A stretch of DNA of 64,000 bases, taken from the NCBI RefSeq assembly GCF_042682685.1, contig NZ_JBHUHX010000010.1, positions 1-64,000 of the forward strand, given 5' to 3'. Both the position numbers and the translations under genes were made by a program. Below the pieces are notes generated by a model. It saw only the letters and a list, made by a program, of their open reading frames with translations. It ran no database searches and was not told the origin of the DNA. Positions 1 through 6,554 of this stretch are shown piece after piece (position 1 is the first letter of the stretch; each line of letters starts with the position of its first letter). Source of the DNA: Imhoffiella fuscus (GTDB taxonomy: Bacteria > Pseudomonadota > Gammaproteobacteria > Chromatiales > Chromatiaceae).

Positions 1-43
1 CGCCAGCGTTCAATCTGAGCCAGGATCAAACTCTTCAGTTCAA
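1..43 (-). rRNA. rrs: 16S ribosomal RNA, 5' end only
   Basis: Read on the minus strand, the first bases give the universal 5' end of bacterial 16S rRNA, including the 27F primer site AGAGTTTGATCCTGGCTCAG followed by ATTGAACGCTGGCG. Only about 43 bases lie in the window; the rest continues beyond the left edge. The mature 5' end was placed by analogy with E. coli and may be off by a few bases. The leader and promoter to its right are typical of an rRNA operon. Confidence 0.95.
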
Positions 44-173
44 TACTTGCTTCCCTATCCGAAGATAGAGACAATCCTTGCTCGACGGTTCATCTTCACT
101 GAAGATGCTCCTTCGATATCTCTTTGGAACCCAAAGCGACACCGGAGCACCCACACAAATTATCTGAACAGAT

Positions 174-184
174 TGTTAAAGAGC
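174..184 (-). promoter_or_regulatory. rRNA leader boxA antitermination element
   Basis: The minus strand reads GCTCTTTAACA, the conserved boxA of gammaproteobacterial rRNA leaders, about 130 bases upstream of the 16S 5' end. BoxA RNA binds NusB/NusE and lets rRNA transcription resist Rho. The following AATCTGTTCAGATAATTTGT is also a common conserved part of such leaders. Confidence 0.8.
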
Positions 185-320
185 GTTTCGATCAGAGCAG
201 TTAATCACCGCCAAGACCGACCATTCTACACGTCCCTTCGGGTCTGTCAACCCCTCCGTTTCCGAGGAGGCCGCCCTGCCGCTGCAGGGCCTCGCCAAAT
301 TCCTAATCAGCGAGCCGAAA

Positions 321-351
321 ATTCTAGCACATCCAGCGCCCAGCGTGTCAA
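321..351 (-). promoter_or_regulatory. candidate second rRNA promoter
   Basis: On the minus strand a TTGACA hexamer (351-346) is followed after 19 bases by TAGAAT (326-321). The spacer is longer than ideal, but the -10 carries an extended TGn motif (TGCTAGAAT). It lies between the stronger promoter at 476-503 and boxA, which would match the tandem P1/P2 arrangement of rRNA operons. This is inferred from sequence only. Confidence 0.4.
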
Positions 352-475
352 GAGCTTTATTCAGAGCTTCCCGCCCAGCTCACAAACACTTCAACGCGCT
401 CCGCGCGTCTGCAGCACTCCCTGTACCGCCCGAATCCGTTCCCGCTTTCCCGCCGCTCCCTCAGCAGAGCGGCGC

Positions 476-503
476 ATTCTAGCGATTCTAGACAGACTGT
501 CAA
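476..503 (-). promoter_or_regulatory. sigma-70 promoter of the rRNA operon
   Basis: The minus strand carries a perfect TTGACA -35 (503-498), a 16-base spacer and TAGAAT as -10 (481-476). It points at the 16S gene and lies about 430 bases upstream of it, the usual place for the main rRNA promoter. The rest of 185-740 holds no gene I can support; it is leader and the upstream region of dsbB. Confidence 0.7.
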
Positions 504-740
504 GCCCCGTTGAGAACATTCGTCAAAAGCAGCCGGACAGCTGCGGATCAGCGACTCGCGAACTCTTTGGGATCTTTCAAACCTAACCGTTGTCGTTTGC
601 GAAGCGACGGAAAGCCGAAGTCGCCCCGCCCTTCCCCGGAACACCACGGCCTTCCGGTATGATTTGCACGGACCTGAGTCACCAAGTCAGGCCCCAGCGC
701 GCCAGGTTGAATTTCACCAATCAGAATGGGAGTACCCTCA

Positions 741-1280
741 ATGACCAGGACAACGCCCCGCCTAATCTGGTCGGCCCTCGCGGTCACCTCTGGCGCGGTG
801 GCAATCCTTACCATCATGCTAACCGAGCAACTCAACCTCGACCCATGCTATCTCTGCGTATTTCAACGTCTGCTGCTCTTCATTATGGCCGCAGAGGCCT
901 TGGCAGCAGCCTTGGCATACGGAATCAGGATCCTGGGCCTGGTCACACAAGCCAGCTTTGCAACGACAGCGTTCGCCGGAATCGCCGCCGCCTCTTACCA
1001 AAGCTGGCTGCAGATACAGCCGAGCGGCGTGGTGACCTGCACCGGGGGCAATCCAGGCATGATCGAACAGGTAGTCGAGTGGCTCGGGGAACATTGGCCA
1101 ACCGCGTTTCTAGCCACTGGATTTTGCGAGGATGCAGGAATGACCATCGCGGGCCTCTCACTGGCCAACTGGGCGCTGATCTTTTTCGCGATCAGCCTCG
1201 CAGCCGGGGCATGGATCTTGTGGCAGTCCCAGACCTCTTACAACCACAGCCCGACCCAAACGGACCCCGACATCCGATGA
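741..1280 (+). CDS. dsbB: disulfide bond formation protein B (quinone-linked DsbA oxidase)
   Basis: An integral membrane protein of 179 residues that would reoxidise periplasmic DsbA and pass electrons to quinone. Four hydrophobic segments are visible. The first periplasmic cysteine pair is the CYLC motif at residues 36-39; a second pair of cysteines lies in the second periplasmic loop (VTCTGG and TGFCEDAG), as expected for DsbB. The ATG at 741 was chosen because GGGAG lies about 8 bases before it; an in-frame ATG at 726 is possible. The gene is followed 25 bases later by dsbA, so the enzyme and its substrate probably form one operon. Confidence 0.87.
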   Translation: MTRTTPRLIWSALAVTSGAVAILTIMLTEQLNLDPCYLCVFQRLLLFIMAAEALAAALAYGIRILGLVTQASFATTAFAGIAAASYQSWLQIQPSGVVTCTGGNPGMIEQVVEWLGEHWPTAFLATGFCEDAGMTIAGLSLANWALIFFAISLAAGAWILWQSQTSYNHSPTQTDPDIR

Positions 1281-1305
1281 ATCCATTTTCGATAGGAGAC
1301 TCTCA

Positions 1306-1953
1306 GTGACCTTGAGCCGCCGTCAGTTCAATCAGCTTCTGATAGCCAGCCTGGGCTACTACGCACTGCCTGTCGCAGCCGCAGAACCTGCGGAAGGTCA
1401 GGACTGGCGCAAAATAACCCCCCCATATCCAAGCGATACGCCAGGAAAAATAGAGGTTCTGGAGTTCTTCTCTTACGGCTGCCCTCATTGCAGTCACCTC
1501 AACCCACTGATCACGCCCTGGGCGGAGGAACTTCCCGAGGACATCGCCTTCCGACAGGTACCCGTCTCGTTCGGTCGCGCCGCATGGAGCAATCTGTCAC
1601 GGCTTTTCTATACGCTAAAGGACCTTGGGCGACTCGAACAGCTTCACCAAGCCGTCTTCGACGCCATGCACAAACAGCGACTGAAGCTTTACAAGGAAGA
1701 TGAAATGCTACAGTGGCTCAAAGGAGAGGGCGTCGACACGGGCGCATTCATGAATGTATTCAATTCCTTTGACGTGCAAACCCAAGTCGGGCGCGCGGAC
1801 TACCTCGCGGGGCGTTTTCGGATCGACGCCGTCCCAACCCTAACCGTTGGCGGAGAGTTTGTCGTACTTGGGCGCAATGCAAAAAGCCTGAAGGATATCC
1901 TCGCGATCGCGGACGGCCTGATCACGCGGGTACGAGCACAAGCGAAGGGCTGA
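1306..1953 (+). CDS. dsbA: thiol:disulfide interchange protein DsbA
   Basis: A periplasmic thioredoxin-fold oxidase of 215 residues. The active site is CPHC at residues 59-62, the same dipeptide as in E. coli DsbA, within the typical EFFSYGCPHC context. The cis-proline loop appears as AVPTLTV near residue 178. The N-terminus (SRRQFNQLL then a short hydrophobic stretch ending PVAAA) is a signal peptide; the twin arginine could allow Tat export, which is unusual for DsbA. Translation starts at GTG 1306, with AGGAG 8 bases before it. It lies directly downstream of dsbB, its likely recycling partner. Confidence 0.9.
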   Translation: MTLSRRQFNQLLIASLGYYALPVAAAEPAEGQDWRKITPPYPSDTPGKIEVLEFFSYGCPHCSHLNPLITPWAEELPEDIAFRQVPVSFGRAAWSNLSRLFYTLKDLGRLEQLHQAVFDAMHKQRLKLYKEDEMLQWLKGEGVDTGAFMNVFNSFDVQTQVGRADYLAGRFRIDAVPTLTVGGEFVVLGRNAKSLKDILAIADGLITRVRAQAKG

Positions 1954-1963
1954 AACGACAGAG

Positions 1964-1998
1964 CCCCCTCGATCGAGCGCGCTCAGCGATCGAGGGGG
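1964..1998. terminator. hairpin between convergent dsbA and pucC
   Basis: A perfect 12-bp stem (CCCCCTCGATCG with CGATCGAGGGGG) with an 11-base loop lies just after dsbA, in the gap before the end of convergent pucC. No T-run follows on either strand, so it is a stem-loop that may stop or stabilise either transcript rather than a textbook intrinsic terminator. Confidence 0.5.
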
Positions 1999-2099
1999 AG
2001 ACGGATCACGACGAGGAGGTTAGCGCCGACGCCGACAGCCTAGGAAACCCAGGTCAATCGTGGCGTCGACAAGGCACCAAGGATAGCACCCCGGGGAAG

Positions 2100-3533
2100 T
2101 CAAGGCAGCTGATCGAGACCGATCTTGGACGCGGAACGTTTGACTGCTGGCTCACGACGCAACAGCAGCGGAACGAGCATAACGAGCGTCACGAGGAGAA
2201 GAACGATCTCGAGCATGTAGACCGAGGTATAGCCGATCACGGGCCCAGCCCAGTCTGGACCGAATGCCCCGTCCTCGGCGAGGCCGGAAACGATGTCCCG
2301 CATGCTGCCCCCAAAAGCAACCGCAACACCATTGGCCGTTGCCTGAACCGCGCCCCAAGCCCCAAGAGCGAGACCGCTATGCCCTCCGTCGGCAAGATCC
2401 ATGGCCGCTGTCAGGGTTCCAACCGAGACGAACCCCGCCCCGAACCCGATCAGCGCCGTTCCGACACGGAAGATATCCGTCGAACCGATGGTCGCCGCAT
2501 AGATCACTGCAGCAAAGGCGACGAGCCCGACGAGCGCACCGAAACCGGTGATCCGATAGGCGTTACCACCACGCCCCAGCACATAGCCTGCAACCGCAAA
2601 GGCGGCCAAGGTACCCGCCGACAGCAAAGCGGTCAGCGCAGTAGTCTGCGACACCGTCATCCCCAACACCTGCCCTCCATAGGGTTCGAGCAAGATGTCC
2701 TGCATCGTGAAGGCGGCGGTCCCCAAACCGACGATAACCAGCAGGCGACTTGCCCTTCCACCACGCGAGAAGGCGCGCCAGGACTCTATGAACGGCGGTC
2801 TCTTCTCTGGCGCAGCGGCCCGAGCGGGATTAATGGCTTCCTGCTTCCACAAAGCCACGACATTCAGGAAGATGGTCGCAACAGCGGCACCCTGGATGAG
2901 CTGGATCAACAATTGCTGCGAAAAATGGGTCAACAATCGGCCAAACAACAAGGCGCTCAACAACATGCCCAACAGCAGGGTCACATAGAGCAGCGCCACT
3001 ACCCGCGGGCGCTTATCCGGCGGAGCCAAATCGGTTGCCAAGGCCAAACCGGCCGTCTGGGTGGTATGCAGACCAGCGCCAACCATCAAGAAAGCCAGCG
3101 CAGCACCAATCTTACCAAGCAAATTCAAAGCGTTATCAGCATCGGCCAGCAACAGAAGCGCGAACGGCATGATTGCGAATCCGCCGAACTGCAGCATGCT
3201 GCCGAACCAGATATAGGGAATACGTCGTAAACCGAACGCAGAATGATGATAGTCGGAACGATGTCCGATGAGGGCGCGAAACGGCGCAAAGACCAATGGC
3301 AAGGCAACCATGGTTGCGACTAACCAGGTCGGCACACCAAGCTCGACCACCATCACTCGGTTAAGGGTCCCGGTCAACAGAACCATCGCAATCGCCACCG
3401 AAACCTGAAACAACGATAGGCGCAGCAGCCGCCGCAACGGCAAGTCCGCCGACGCCACATCAGCAAACGGCATCAAGCGCATCAGGAGTTCGCGCCACGC
3501 GGCGGCGACTCGGGGATCAACAGATTGACTCAT
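2100..3533 (-). CDS. pucC: PucC-type light-harvesting complex assembly protein (BCD family, MFS fold)
   Basis: A polytopic membrane protein of about 477 residues with twelve probable membrane helices. It matches the BCD/PucC branch of the major facilitator superfamily, needed for assembly of the LH2 antenna and possibly for delivering bacteriochlorophyll. Family features seen include the N-terminal LRLSLFQVSVAIAMVLLTGT helix, the HRSDYHHSAFGLRRIPYIW loop and the GAGLHTTQTAGLALATDLAP segment. The ATG at 3533 has GGGAG at a good distance; an in-frame GTG at 3551 would add six residues. It lies downstream of the puc antenna genes on the same strand but 640 bp away, so it may have its own promoter. 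I found no TGT-N12-ACA box in that gap. Confidence 0.88.
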   Translation of the reverse strand: MSQSVDPRVAAAWRELLMRLMPFADVASADLPLRRLLRLSLFQVSVAIAMVLLTGTLNRVMVVELGVPTWLVATMVALPLVFAPFRALIGHRSDYHHSAFGLRRIPYIWFGSMLQFGGFAIMPFALLLLADADNALNLLGKIGAALAFLMVGAGLHTTQTAGLALATDLAPPDKRPRVVALLYVTLLLGMLLSALLFGRLLTHFSQQLLIQLIQGAAVATIFLNVVALWKQEAINPARAAAPEKRPPFIESWRAFSRGGRASRLLVIVGLGTAAFTMQDILLEPYGGQVLGMTVSQTTALTALLSAGTLAAFAVAGYVLGRGGNAYRITGFGALVGLVAFAAVIYAATIGSTDIFRVGTALIGFGAGFVSVGTLTAAMDLADGGHSGLALGAWGAVQATANGVAVAFGGSMRDIVSGLAEDGAFGPDWAGPVIGYTSVYMLEIVLLLVTLVMLVPLLLRREPAVKRSASKIGLDQLP

Positions 3534-3551
3534 GCCGAGGTCATCTCCCAC

Positions 3552-4160
3552 TTGTGATTCGAGATGAAAAGGGTTGGACGAAAGAAACCGATGGCACCCT
3601 ATCCAATCTCACTTACAGATTACCCGCCCACGACTCGGACGCCCCTAAGGCGCTACCGGAACGGAAGGCGGCGATGGTACGCCCCATTGGGACCATTTGG
3701 AAGGCCGCAGAATCCAGCGCAAAGGATGGCACACAGCATGGAGGCGAGAGAAGAATAGGCATCAACGGACAGCCCACACCAAAGAGCCGCCGAACAAGGG
3801 GTTTCCCATGTTTACAGATACGAATGCATACGCATTTCACCCACTGAAGCGGGAGCAAACGAAAATCCACATCAAGCCGCCATGCTTCTGGAGGCCGGCA
3901 GCCGCGAGATCTCGGGAGCATTATGAATGTTCACGCATGCAAGATGCGGCAGAGCGGATTTCAAGCTGAGAAGGTCAAGCGAGGAAGGGGGGGAAGGCGG
4001 AAGACGGATGACTTATAACTCAGGACTCAATCCTGGCCCAACAGCCGACCTAAGTCGATCATCCTGGCAGATGGGGCTTCGATCAATCGACGAACACCCC
4101 ATCTACCATCGTACCTGGCCATACGGCCGGCACGGTCGTGGTCGCTGATGCGGCCACATC
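3552..4160. other. intergenic region between pucC and the puc antenna genes
   Basis: About 600 bases without a supportable gene. Short ORFs on both strands have no recognisable protein features. The segment must contain either read-through sequence from the antenna operon or a separate pucC promoter on the minus strand. I searched it for the TGT-N12-ACA motif found at the antenna promoters and saw none. Confidence 0.5.
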
Positions 4161-4175
4161 GATCCCAGAGGGATC
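4161..4175 (-). other. small stem-loop after pucA1
   Basis: GATCCC-AGA-GGGATC forms a perfect 6-bp stem with a triloop, immediately after the pucA1 stop codon. No T-run follows. It may protect the 3' end of the short antenna mRNA, a role described for hairpins in other puc and puf operons; that is inference here. Confidence 0.35.
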
Positions 4176-4334
4176 TTACTGCCAGCCGAGGCCGACAGCA
4201 AAAACAACCCAATGCACTGCGATCGCGAGGACCAGCAGAGCAAAGAAGATCGGCATCAGCCAGGTAGCCGGATTGACAACCAGCCAGATCTTCCAATCGT
4301 CTTCGGGATTATTCGGCTTTGCGACGTCGCTCAT
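4176..4334 (-). CDS. pucA: LH2 antenna alpha subunit, short form (copy 1)
   Basis: A 52-residue single-helix membrane protein. The N-terminal part carries DDWKIWLVVNPATWLMP, the typical alpha-apoprotein entry into the membrane. His41 (AIAVHWVV) is the expected ligand of B850 bacteriochlorophyll, and the protein ends shortly after, at GLGWQ. It follows pucB1 by 38 bases, the usual beta-then-alpha order. It closely resembles pucA3 in its N-terminal half but differs after the MPI segment. It lacks the Ala/Pro-rich tail of pucA2 and pucA4. The start has GAGAA upstream. Subunits pair with pucB products to form the ring-shaped LH2 complex in the photosynthetic membrane. Confidence 0.92.
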   Translation of the reverse strand: MSDVAKPNNPEDDWKIWLVVNPATWLMPIFFALLVLAIAVHWVVFAVGLGWQ

Positions 4335-4372
4335 TGCAATGTTCTCTTAATCTAGAGTGAATAAGAAGCAGA

Positions 4373-4513
4373 TTACCACCAAGGATTGGCGGCGATCACG
4401 AACAAGTGAGCCAGCGCAGCCAGACCGACGAACGCGGTGTAGGTGACCTTGAACTGCTCGTGGAATTCTTTCGCTTGCTGATCGGTGAGACCCGACAGAG
4501 ATTGCTCGGCCAT
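4373..4513 (-). CDS. pucB: LH2 antenna beta subunit (copy 1)
   Basis: A 46-residue beta apoprotein starting MAEQSLSGLTDQQAKEFHEQ. Two histidines are where the family has them: one in EFHEQF near the membrane surface and one in the helix (ALAHLFVIAANPWW), the B850 ligand. The product is identical to that of pucB3 at 5660-5800. The ATG at 4513 is preferred over an in-frame upstream ATG because GGGAGG sits 7 bases before it. It lies 92 bases after pucA2 and 38 bases before pucA1 in the same transcript. Confidence 0.93.
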   Translation of the reverse strand: MAEQSLSGLTDQQAKEFHEQFKVTYTAFVGLAALAHLFVIAANPWW

Positions 4514-4605
4514 TGTATTGCCTCCCAAAGGGATGTTTTGATAAGCCACTGCTACAGCAGTTGGCAAGGGTTCAATTGCGGCAGAAACGACCGCAAAAGA
4601 CGATC

Positions 4606-4803
4606 TTACTCGGCCGGAGCAGCCTCAACAGCTGCCGGTGCCGGCGCATGCCAGCCCTGACCGTCGAGCGAAAACGCAACGACGTGAACCAGGATCGCCA
4701 GAGCGCCGACGGCGATCAGGGTAGGAATCAGCCAGGTCGCAGGATTGACGACGAGCCAGATTTTGTAATCGTTTTCGAGCGGCTTGTAACCCATGAATTG
4801 CAT
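4606..4803 (-). CDS. pucA: LH2 antenna alpha subunit, long form (copy 2)
   Basis: A 65-residue alpha apoprotein. It has the YKIWLVVNPATWLIP membrane entry, one helix with His40 (AILVHVVAF) and a tryptophan 11 residues later, then a tail rich in alanine and proline (APAPAAVEAAPAE). The product is identical in sequence to pucA4 at 5894-6091. Two ATGs lie 6 bases apart; the inner one (4803) fits the GAGAGG ribosome site at 8 bases, the outer one (4809) would leave only 2. It follows pucB2 by 18 bases. Confidence 0.92.
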   Translation of the reverse strand: MQFMGYKPLENDYKIWLVVNPATWLIPTLIAVGALAILVHVVAFSLDGQGWHAPAPAAVEAAPAE

Positions 4804-4821
4804 TGTCATATCCTCTCTAAA

Positions 4822-4965
4822 TTACCACCAAGGATTGGCGGCGATGACGAACAGGTGAGCCAGAGCCGCCAGACCGACGAATGCGGTATAGGTCACTTTG
4901 AACTGCTCGTGGAATTCTTTTGCCTGCTGCTCGGTCAGACCGGACAGACTCTTCATATCAGCCAT
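4822..4965 (-). CDS. pucB: LH2 antenna beta subunit (copy 2)
   Basis: A 47-residue beta apoprotein beginning MADMKSLSGLTEQQAKEFHE and ending FVIAANPWW, with the EFHEQF and ALAHLF histidines. It differs from pucB1/pucB3 only near the N-terminus and encodes the same protein as pucB4. The start at 4965 has GGAGG 8 bases upstream. It is the first gene of the downstream puc module, about 100 bases from the promoter at 5070-5097. Confidence 0.93.
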   Translation of the reverse strand: MADMKSLSGLTEQQAKEFHEQFKVTYTAFVGLAALAHLFVIAANPWW

Positions 4966-5065
4966 GATTGGCCTCCATTAGGATAAACCGATTCGCATTG
5001 CTCGGCAGCGCAGGCAGTGTGCTTGCCGACCTCAAAACATTCAGGATCCTCAGCAGACCCACAGG

Positions 5066-5083
5066 TGTCATCTTAGCTTGACA
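5066..5083 (-). promoter_or_regulatory. PpsR/CrtJ-type operator overlapping the -10 of the pucB2 promoter
   Basis: TGTCAAGCTAAGATGACA on the minus strand is a perfect TGT-N12-ACA palindrome, the site of the aerobic photosynthesis repressor PpsR/CrtJ. It covers the -10 hexamer. A second box lies exactly 8 bp further upstream (5092-5109), the spacing that supports cooperative binding at known CrtJ targets. Binding is inferred from the motif. Confidence 0.7.
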
Positions 5084-5097
5084 TGCGCATATGTCAA
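5070..5097 (-). promoter_or_regulatory. promoter of the downstream puc module (pucB2-A2-B1-A1)
   Basis: The minus strand shows TTGACA (5097-5092), a 16-base spacer and TAAGAT (5075-5070). Transcription would begin near 5063 and give a leader of about 100 bases before pucB2. The same hexamers and the same spacer recur at 6392-6419 in front of the other puc module, so this is a duplicated promoter. Confidence 0.72.
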
Positions 5098-5109
5098 GCC
5101 TCTTAGACA
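5092..5109 (-). promoter_or_regulatory. PpsR/CrtJ-type operator overlapping the -35 of the pucB2 promoter
   Basis: TGTCTAAGAGGCTTGACA on the minus strand fits TGT-N12-ACA, and its right half is the -35 hexamer itself. Together with the box at 5066-5083 it brackets the promoter, with 8 bp between boxes. Confidence 0.68.
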
Positions 5110-5454
5110 CAGGTCGACATCAAGACTCTCAGCCAGCCATAGCCGCTGCATTTTGGCCGCACATCGCTCGCGACAGCCCAAAGTCAAACGCAATAGATAT
5201 CAATCCAACGAATAGCAAATCGAGAAAACAGGGGATAATCGAGGCGTGGAAAACTGGCATCTGAGCGACGCACACCACGAACGCATGAAGACAAAAAAGC
5301 AAACGCCCGAAGAACAGGCAAAACAGAGGGAAAAGGGAAAAGAAAGGGGAAGGGGAAAAAAACGTATGGGAACCGATTTCAAACACTATTTGGGCGCACC
5401 GAAGGTGCGCCCAGGGCCACAGCGGCCGTAGACCGCTGCCAAGCCTTATACGAC
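5110..5454. other. gap between the two puc modules, with a 38-base purine tract
   Basis: No gene is supportable here. From 5325 to 5362 the plus strand is an unbroken run of 38 purines, so the strand transcribed from the upstream puc module is all pyrimidine and low in G. It lies just beyond the hairpin at 5392-5412 and could act in Rho-dependent or intrinsic termination of the first module. Triplex formation is another possibility. Confidence 0.45.
5392..5412 (-). terminator. terminator-like hairpin after pucA3
   Basis: GGGCGCACC-TTC-GGTGCGCCC is a perfect 9-bp GC-rich stem with a three-base loop, 42 bases after the pucA3 stop. Right after it the transcript is A/T-leaning, and a run of seven T lies about 30 bases on. 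It probably separates the two puc modules, at least in part. Confidence 0.6.
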
Positions 5455-5616
5455 TTAAGCGTGCCAGCCCAAGCCGACAGCGAACACCACCCAGTGCACA
5501 GCAATGGCAATAGCCAGAACGGTGAAAAGGATCGGCATCAGCCAAGTAGCAGGATTGACAACCAGCCAGATCTTCCAATCGTCTTCGGGATTCTTAGGCT
5601 TTGCGACGTCGCTCAT
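5455..5616 (-). CDS. pucA: LH2 antenna alpha subunit, short form (copy 3)
   Basis: A 53-residue alpha apoprotein. The first 29 residues match pucA1 except at residue 8 (Lys for Asn); the helix then differs (LFTVLAIAIAVHWV against FFALLVLAIAVHWV) and the end is GLGWHA instead of GLGWQ. His41 is the expected B850 ligand. It follows pucB3 by 43 bases and is the last gene of the upstream puc module. Divergence confined to the helix core and C-terminus suggests selection on pigment environment or gene conversion of the rest; that is inference. Confidence 0.92.
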   Translation of the reverse strand: MSDVAKPKNPEDDWKIWLVVNPATWLMPILFTVLAIAIAVHWVVFAVGLGWHA

Positions 5617-5659
5617 TTCTTTCACCTCTAAATTAAGAGAAAATTAAGACCAGCAGGTC

Positions 5660-5800
5660 TTACCACCAAGGATTGGCAGCAATGACGAACAGGTGAGCCA
5701 GAGCCGCCAGACCGACGAACGCGGTGTAGGTGACCTTGAACTGCTCGTGGAACTCTTTCGCTTGCTGATCGGTGAGACCCGACAGGGATTGCTCGGCCAT
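5660..5800 (-). CDS. pucB: LH2 antenna beta subunit (copy 3)
   Basis: A 46-residue beta apoprotein whose sequence is identical to the pucB1 product (MAEQSLSGLTDQQAKEFHEQ, ending AANPWW), with silent differences in the DNA. Surface histidine EFHEQF and helix histidine ALAHLF are present. A ribosome site (AGGAGG) precedes the start by about 7 bases. It sits 93 bases after pucA4, in the same arrangement as in the downstream module. Confidence 0.93.
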   Translation of the reverse strand: MAEQSLSGLTDQQAKEFHEQFKVTYTAFVGLAALAHLFVIAANPWW

Positions 5801-5893
5801 TGGTATACCTCCTAAAAGGATTTTCGACTAGACCACCGTCAAAACGGTTGACGATGATTAAACGTGACGCACTGACGCCACGCGGAGACGATC

Positions 5894-6091
5894 TTACTCG
5901 GCCGGAGCAGCCTCGACAGCTGCCGGCGCAGGCGCATGCCAGCCCTGACCGTCAAGCGAGAACGCAACGACGTGAACCAGGATCGCCAGAGCACCAACGG
6001 CGATCAGGGTAGGAATCAGCCAGGTCGCAGGATTGACGACGAGCCAGATTTTGTAATCGTTTTCGAGCGGCTTGTAACCCATGAATTGCAT
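5894..6091 (-). CDS. pucA: LH2 antenna alpha subunit, long form (copy 4)
   Basis: A 65-residue alpha apoprotein identical in sequence to pucA2: KIWLVVNPATWLIP entry, helix with His40, tryptophan at +11 and the Ala/Pro-rich tail. The inner ATG at 6091 fits GAGAGG at 8 bases; the outer ATG at 6097 is too close. It lies 18 bases after pucB4. Full protein identity with pucA2 points to a recent duplication or to gene conversion. Confidence 0.92.
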   Translation of the reverse strand: MQFMGYKPLENDYKIWLVVNPATWLIPTLIAVGALAILVHVVAFSLDGQGWHAPAPAAVEAAPAE

Positions 6092-6109
6092 TGTCATGCC
6101 CTCTCTAAA

Positions 6110-6253
6110 TTACCACCAAGGATTGGCGGCGATGACGAACAAATGAGCCAGAGCGGCCAGACCGACGAATGCGGTGTAGGTCACTTTGAACTGCTCGTGG
6201 AATTCTTTTGCCTGCTGCTCGGTCAGACCCGACAGACTCTTCATATCAGCCAT
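6110..6253 (-). CDS. pucB: LH2 antenna beta subunit (copy 4)
   Basis: A 47-residue beta apoprotein with the same sequence as pucB2 (MADMKSLSGLTEQQAKEFHE, ending AANPWW). The start at 6253 has GGAGG upstream. It is the first gene of the upstream puc module, about 130 bases after the promoter at 6392-6419. The upstream module reads pucB4-pucA4-pucB3-pucA3 on the minus strand. Confidence 0.93.
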   Translation of the reverse strand: MADMKSLSGLTEQQAKEFHEQFKVTYTAFVGLAALAHLFVIAANPWW

Positions 6254-6387
6254 GATTGGCCTCCGATATTAAGAAAATGATGCCGTTACTCAACACTCTG
6301 GAAACCACGCGAAGGAAGCCACCAGATGCATGCCACGCCCACCTGAATGGGACTTCAAAAACCTTAGGACCCATCAGAGATCCTGGG

Positions 6388-6405
6388 TGTCATCTTAGCT
6401 TGACA
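6388..6405 (-). promoter_or_regulatory. PpsR/CrtJ-type operator overlapping the -10 of the pucB4 promoter
   Basis: The minus strand reads TGTCAAGCTAAGATGACA, base for base the same box as at 5066-5083 in the other module. It covers the -10 hexamer TAAGAT. The partner box lies 8 bp upstream at 6414-6431. Confidence 0.7.
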
Positions 6406-6419
6406 TGACAAGATGTCAA
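6392..6419 (-). promoter_or_regulatory. promoter of the upstream puc module (pucB4-A4-B3-A3)
   Basis: TTGACA (6419-6414), 16 bases, TAAGAT (6397-6392) on the minus strand. Hexamers and spacer length equal those at 5070-5097, while the spacer sequence and the flanks differ. The gap 6254-6554 holds this promoter and its two operators; I see no gene in it. Confidence 0.72.
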
Positions 6420-6431
6420 GTATGTTTTACA
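6414..6431 (-). promoter_or_regulatory. PpsR/CrtJ-type operator overlapping the -35 of the pucB4 promoter
   Basis: TGTAAAACATACTTGACA on the minus strand fits TGT-N12-ACA and ends in the -35 hexamer. Its left half differs from the corresponding box at 5092-5109, but the TGT and ACA are kept at the same positions, which argues for selection on the motif. Confidence 0.68.
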
Positions 6432-6554
6432 TACCGTCAAACGAACCGGAACACGCCCCCTGAAGTCTTTCGCATCAAGACATTAGCCCCATGAAGACGC
6501 ATGAGGCCAACAACCGCAAACGGCATTATTCCAAGCCCGAACAACGACCTGGAT

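Noticed and set aside
3552..4160. PpsR-type operator in front of pucC
   Set aside because: I checked each TGT for an ACA 12 bases further on and found none.
5246..5431. 61-codon basic open frame between the puc modules
   Set aside because: Its Lys/Glu/Arg content comes from the purine tract; it has no ribosome site and no family resemblance.
5129..5578. 149-codon minus-strand frame overlapping pucA3
   Set aside because: It runs in a different frame from pucA3, which encodes a clear LH2 alpha subunit.
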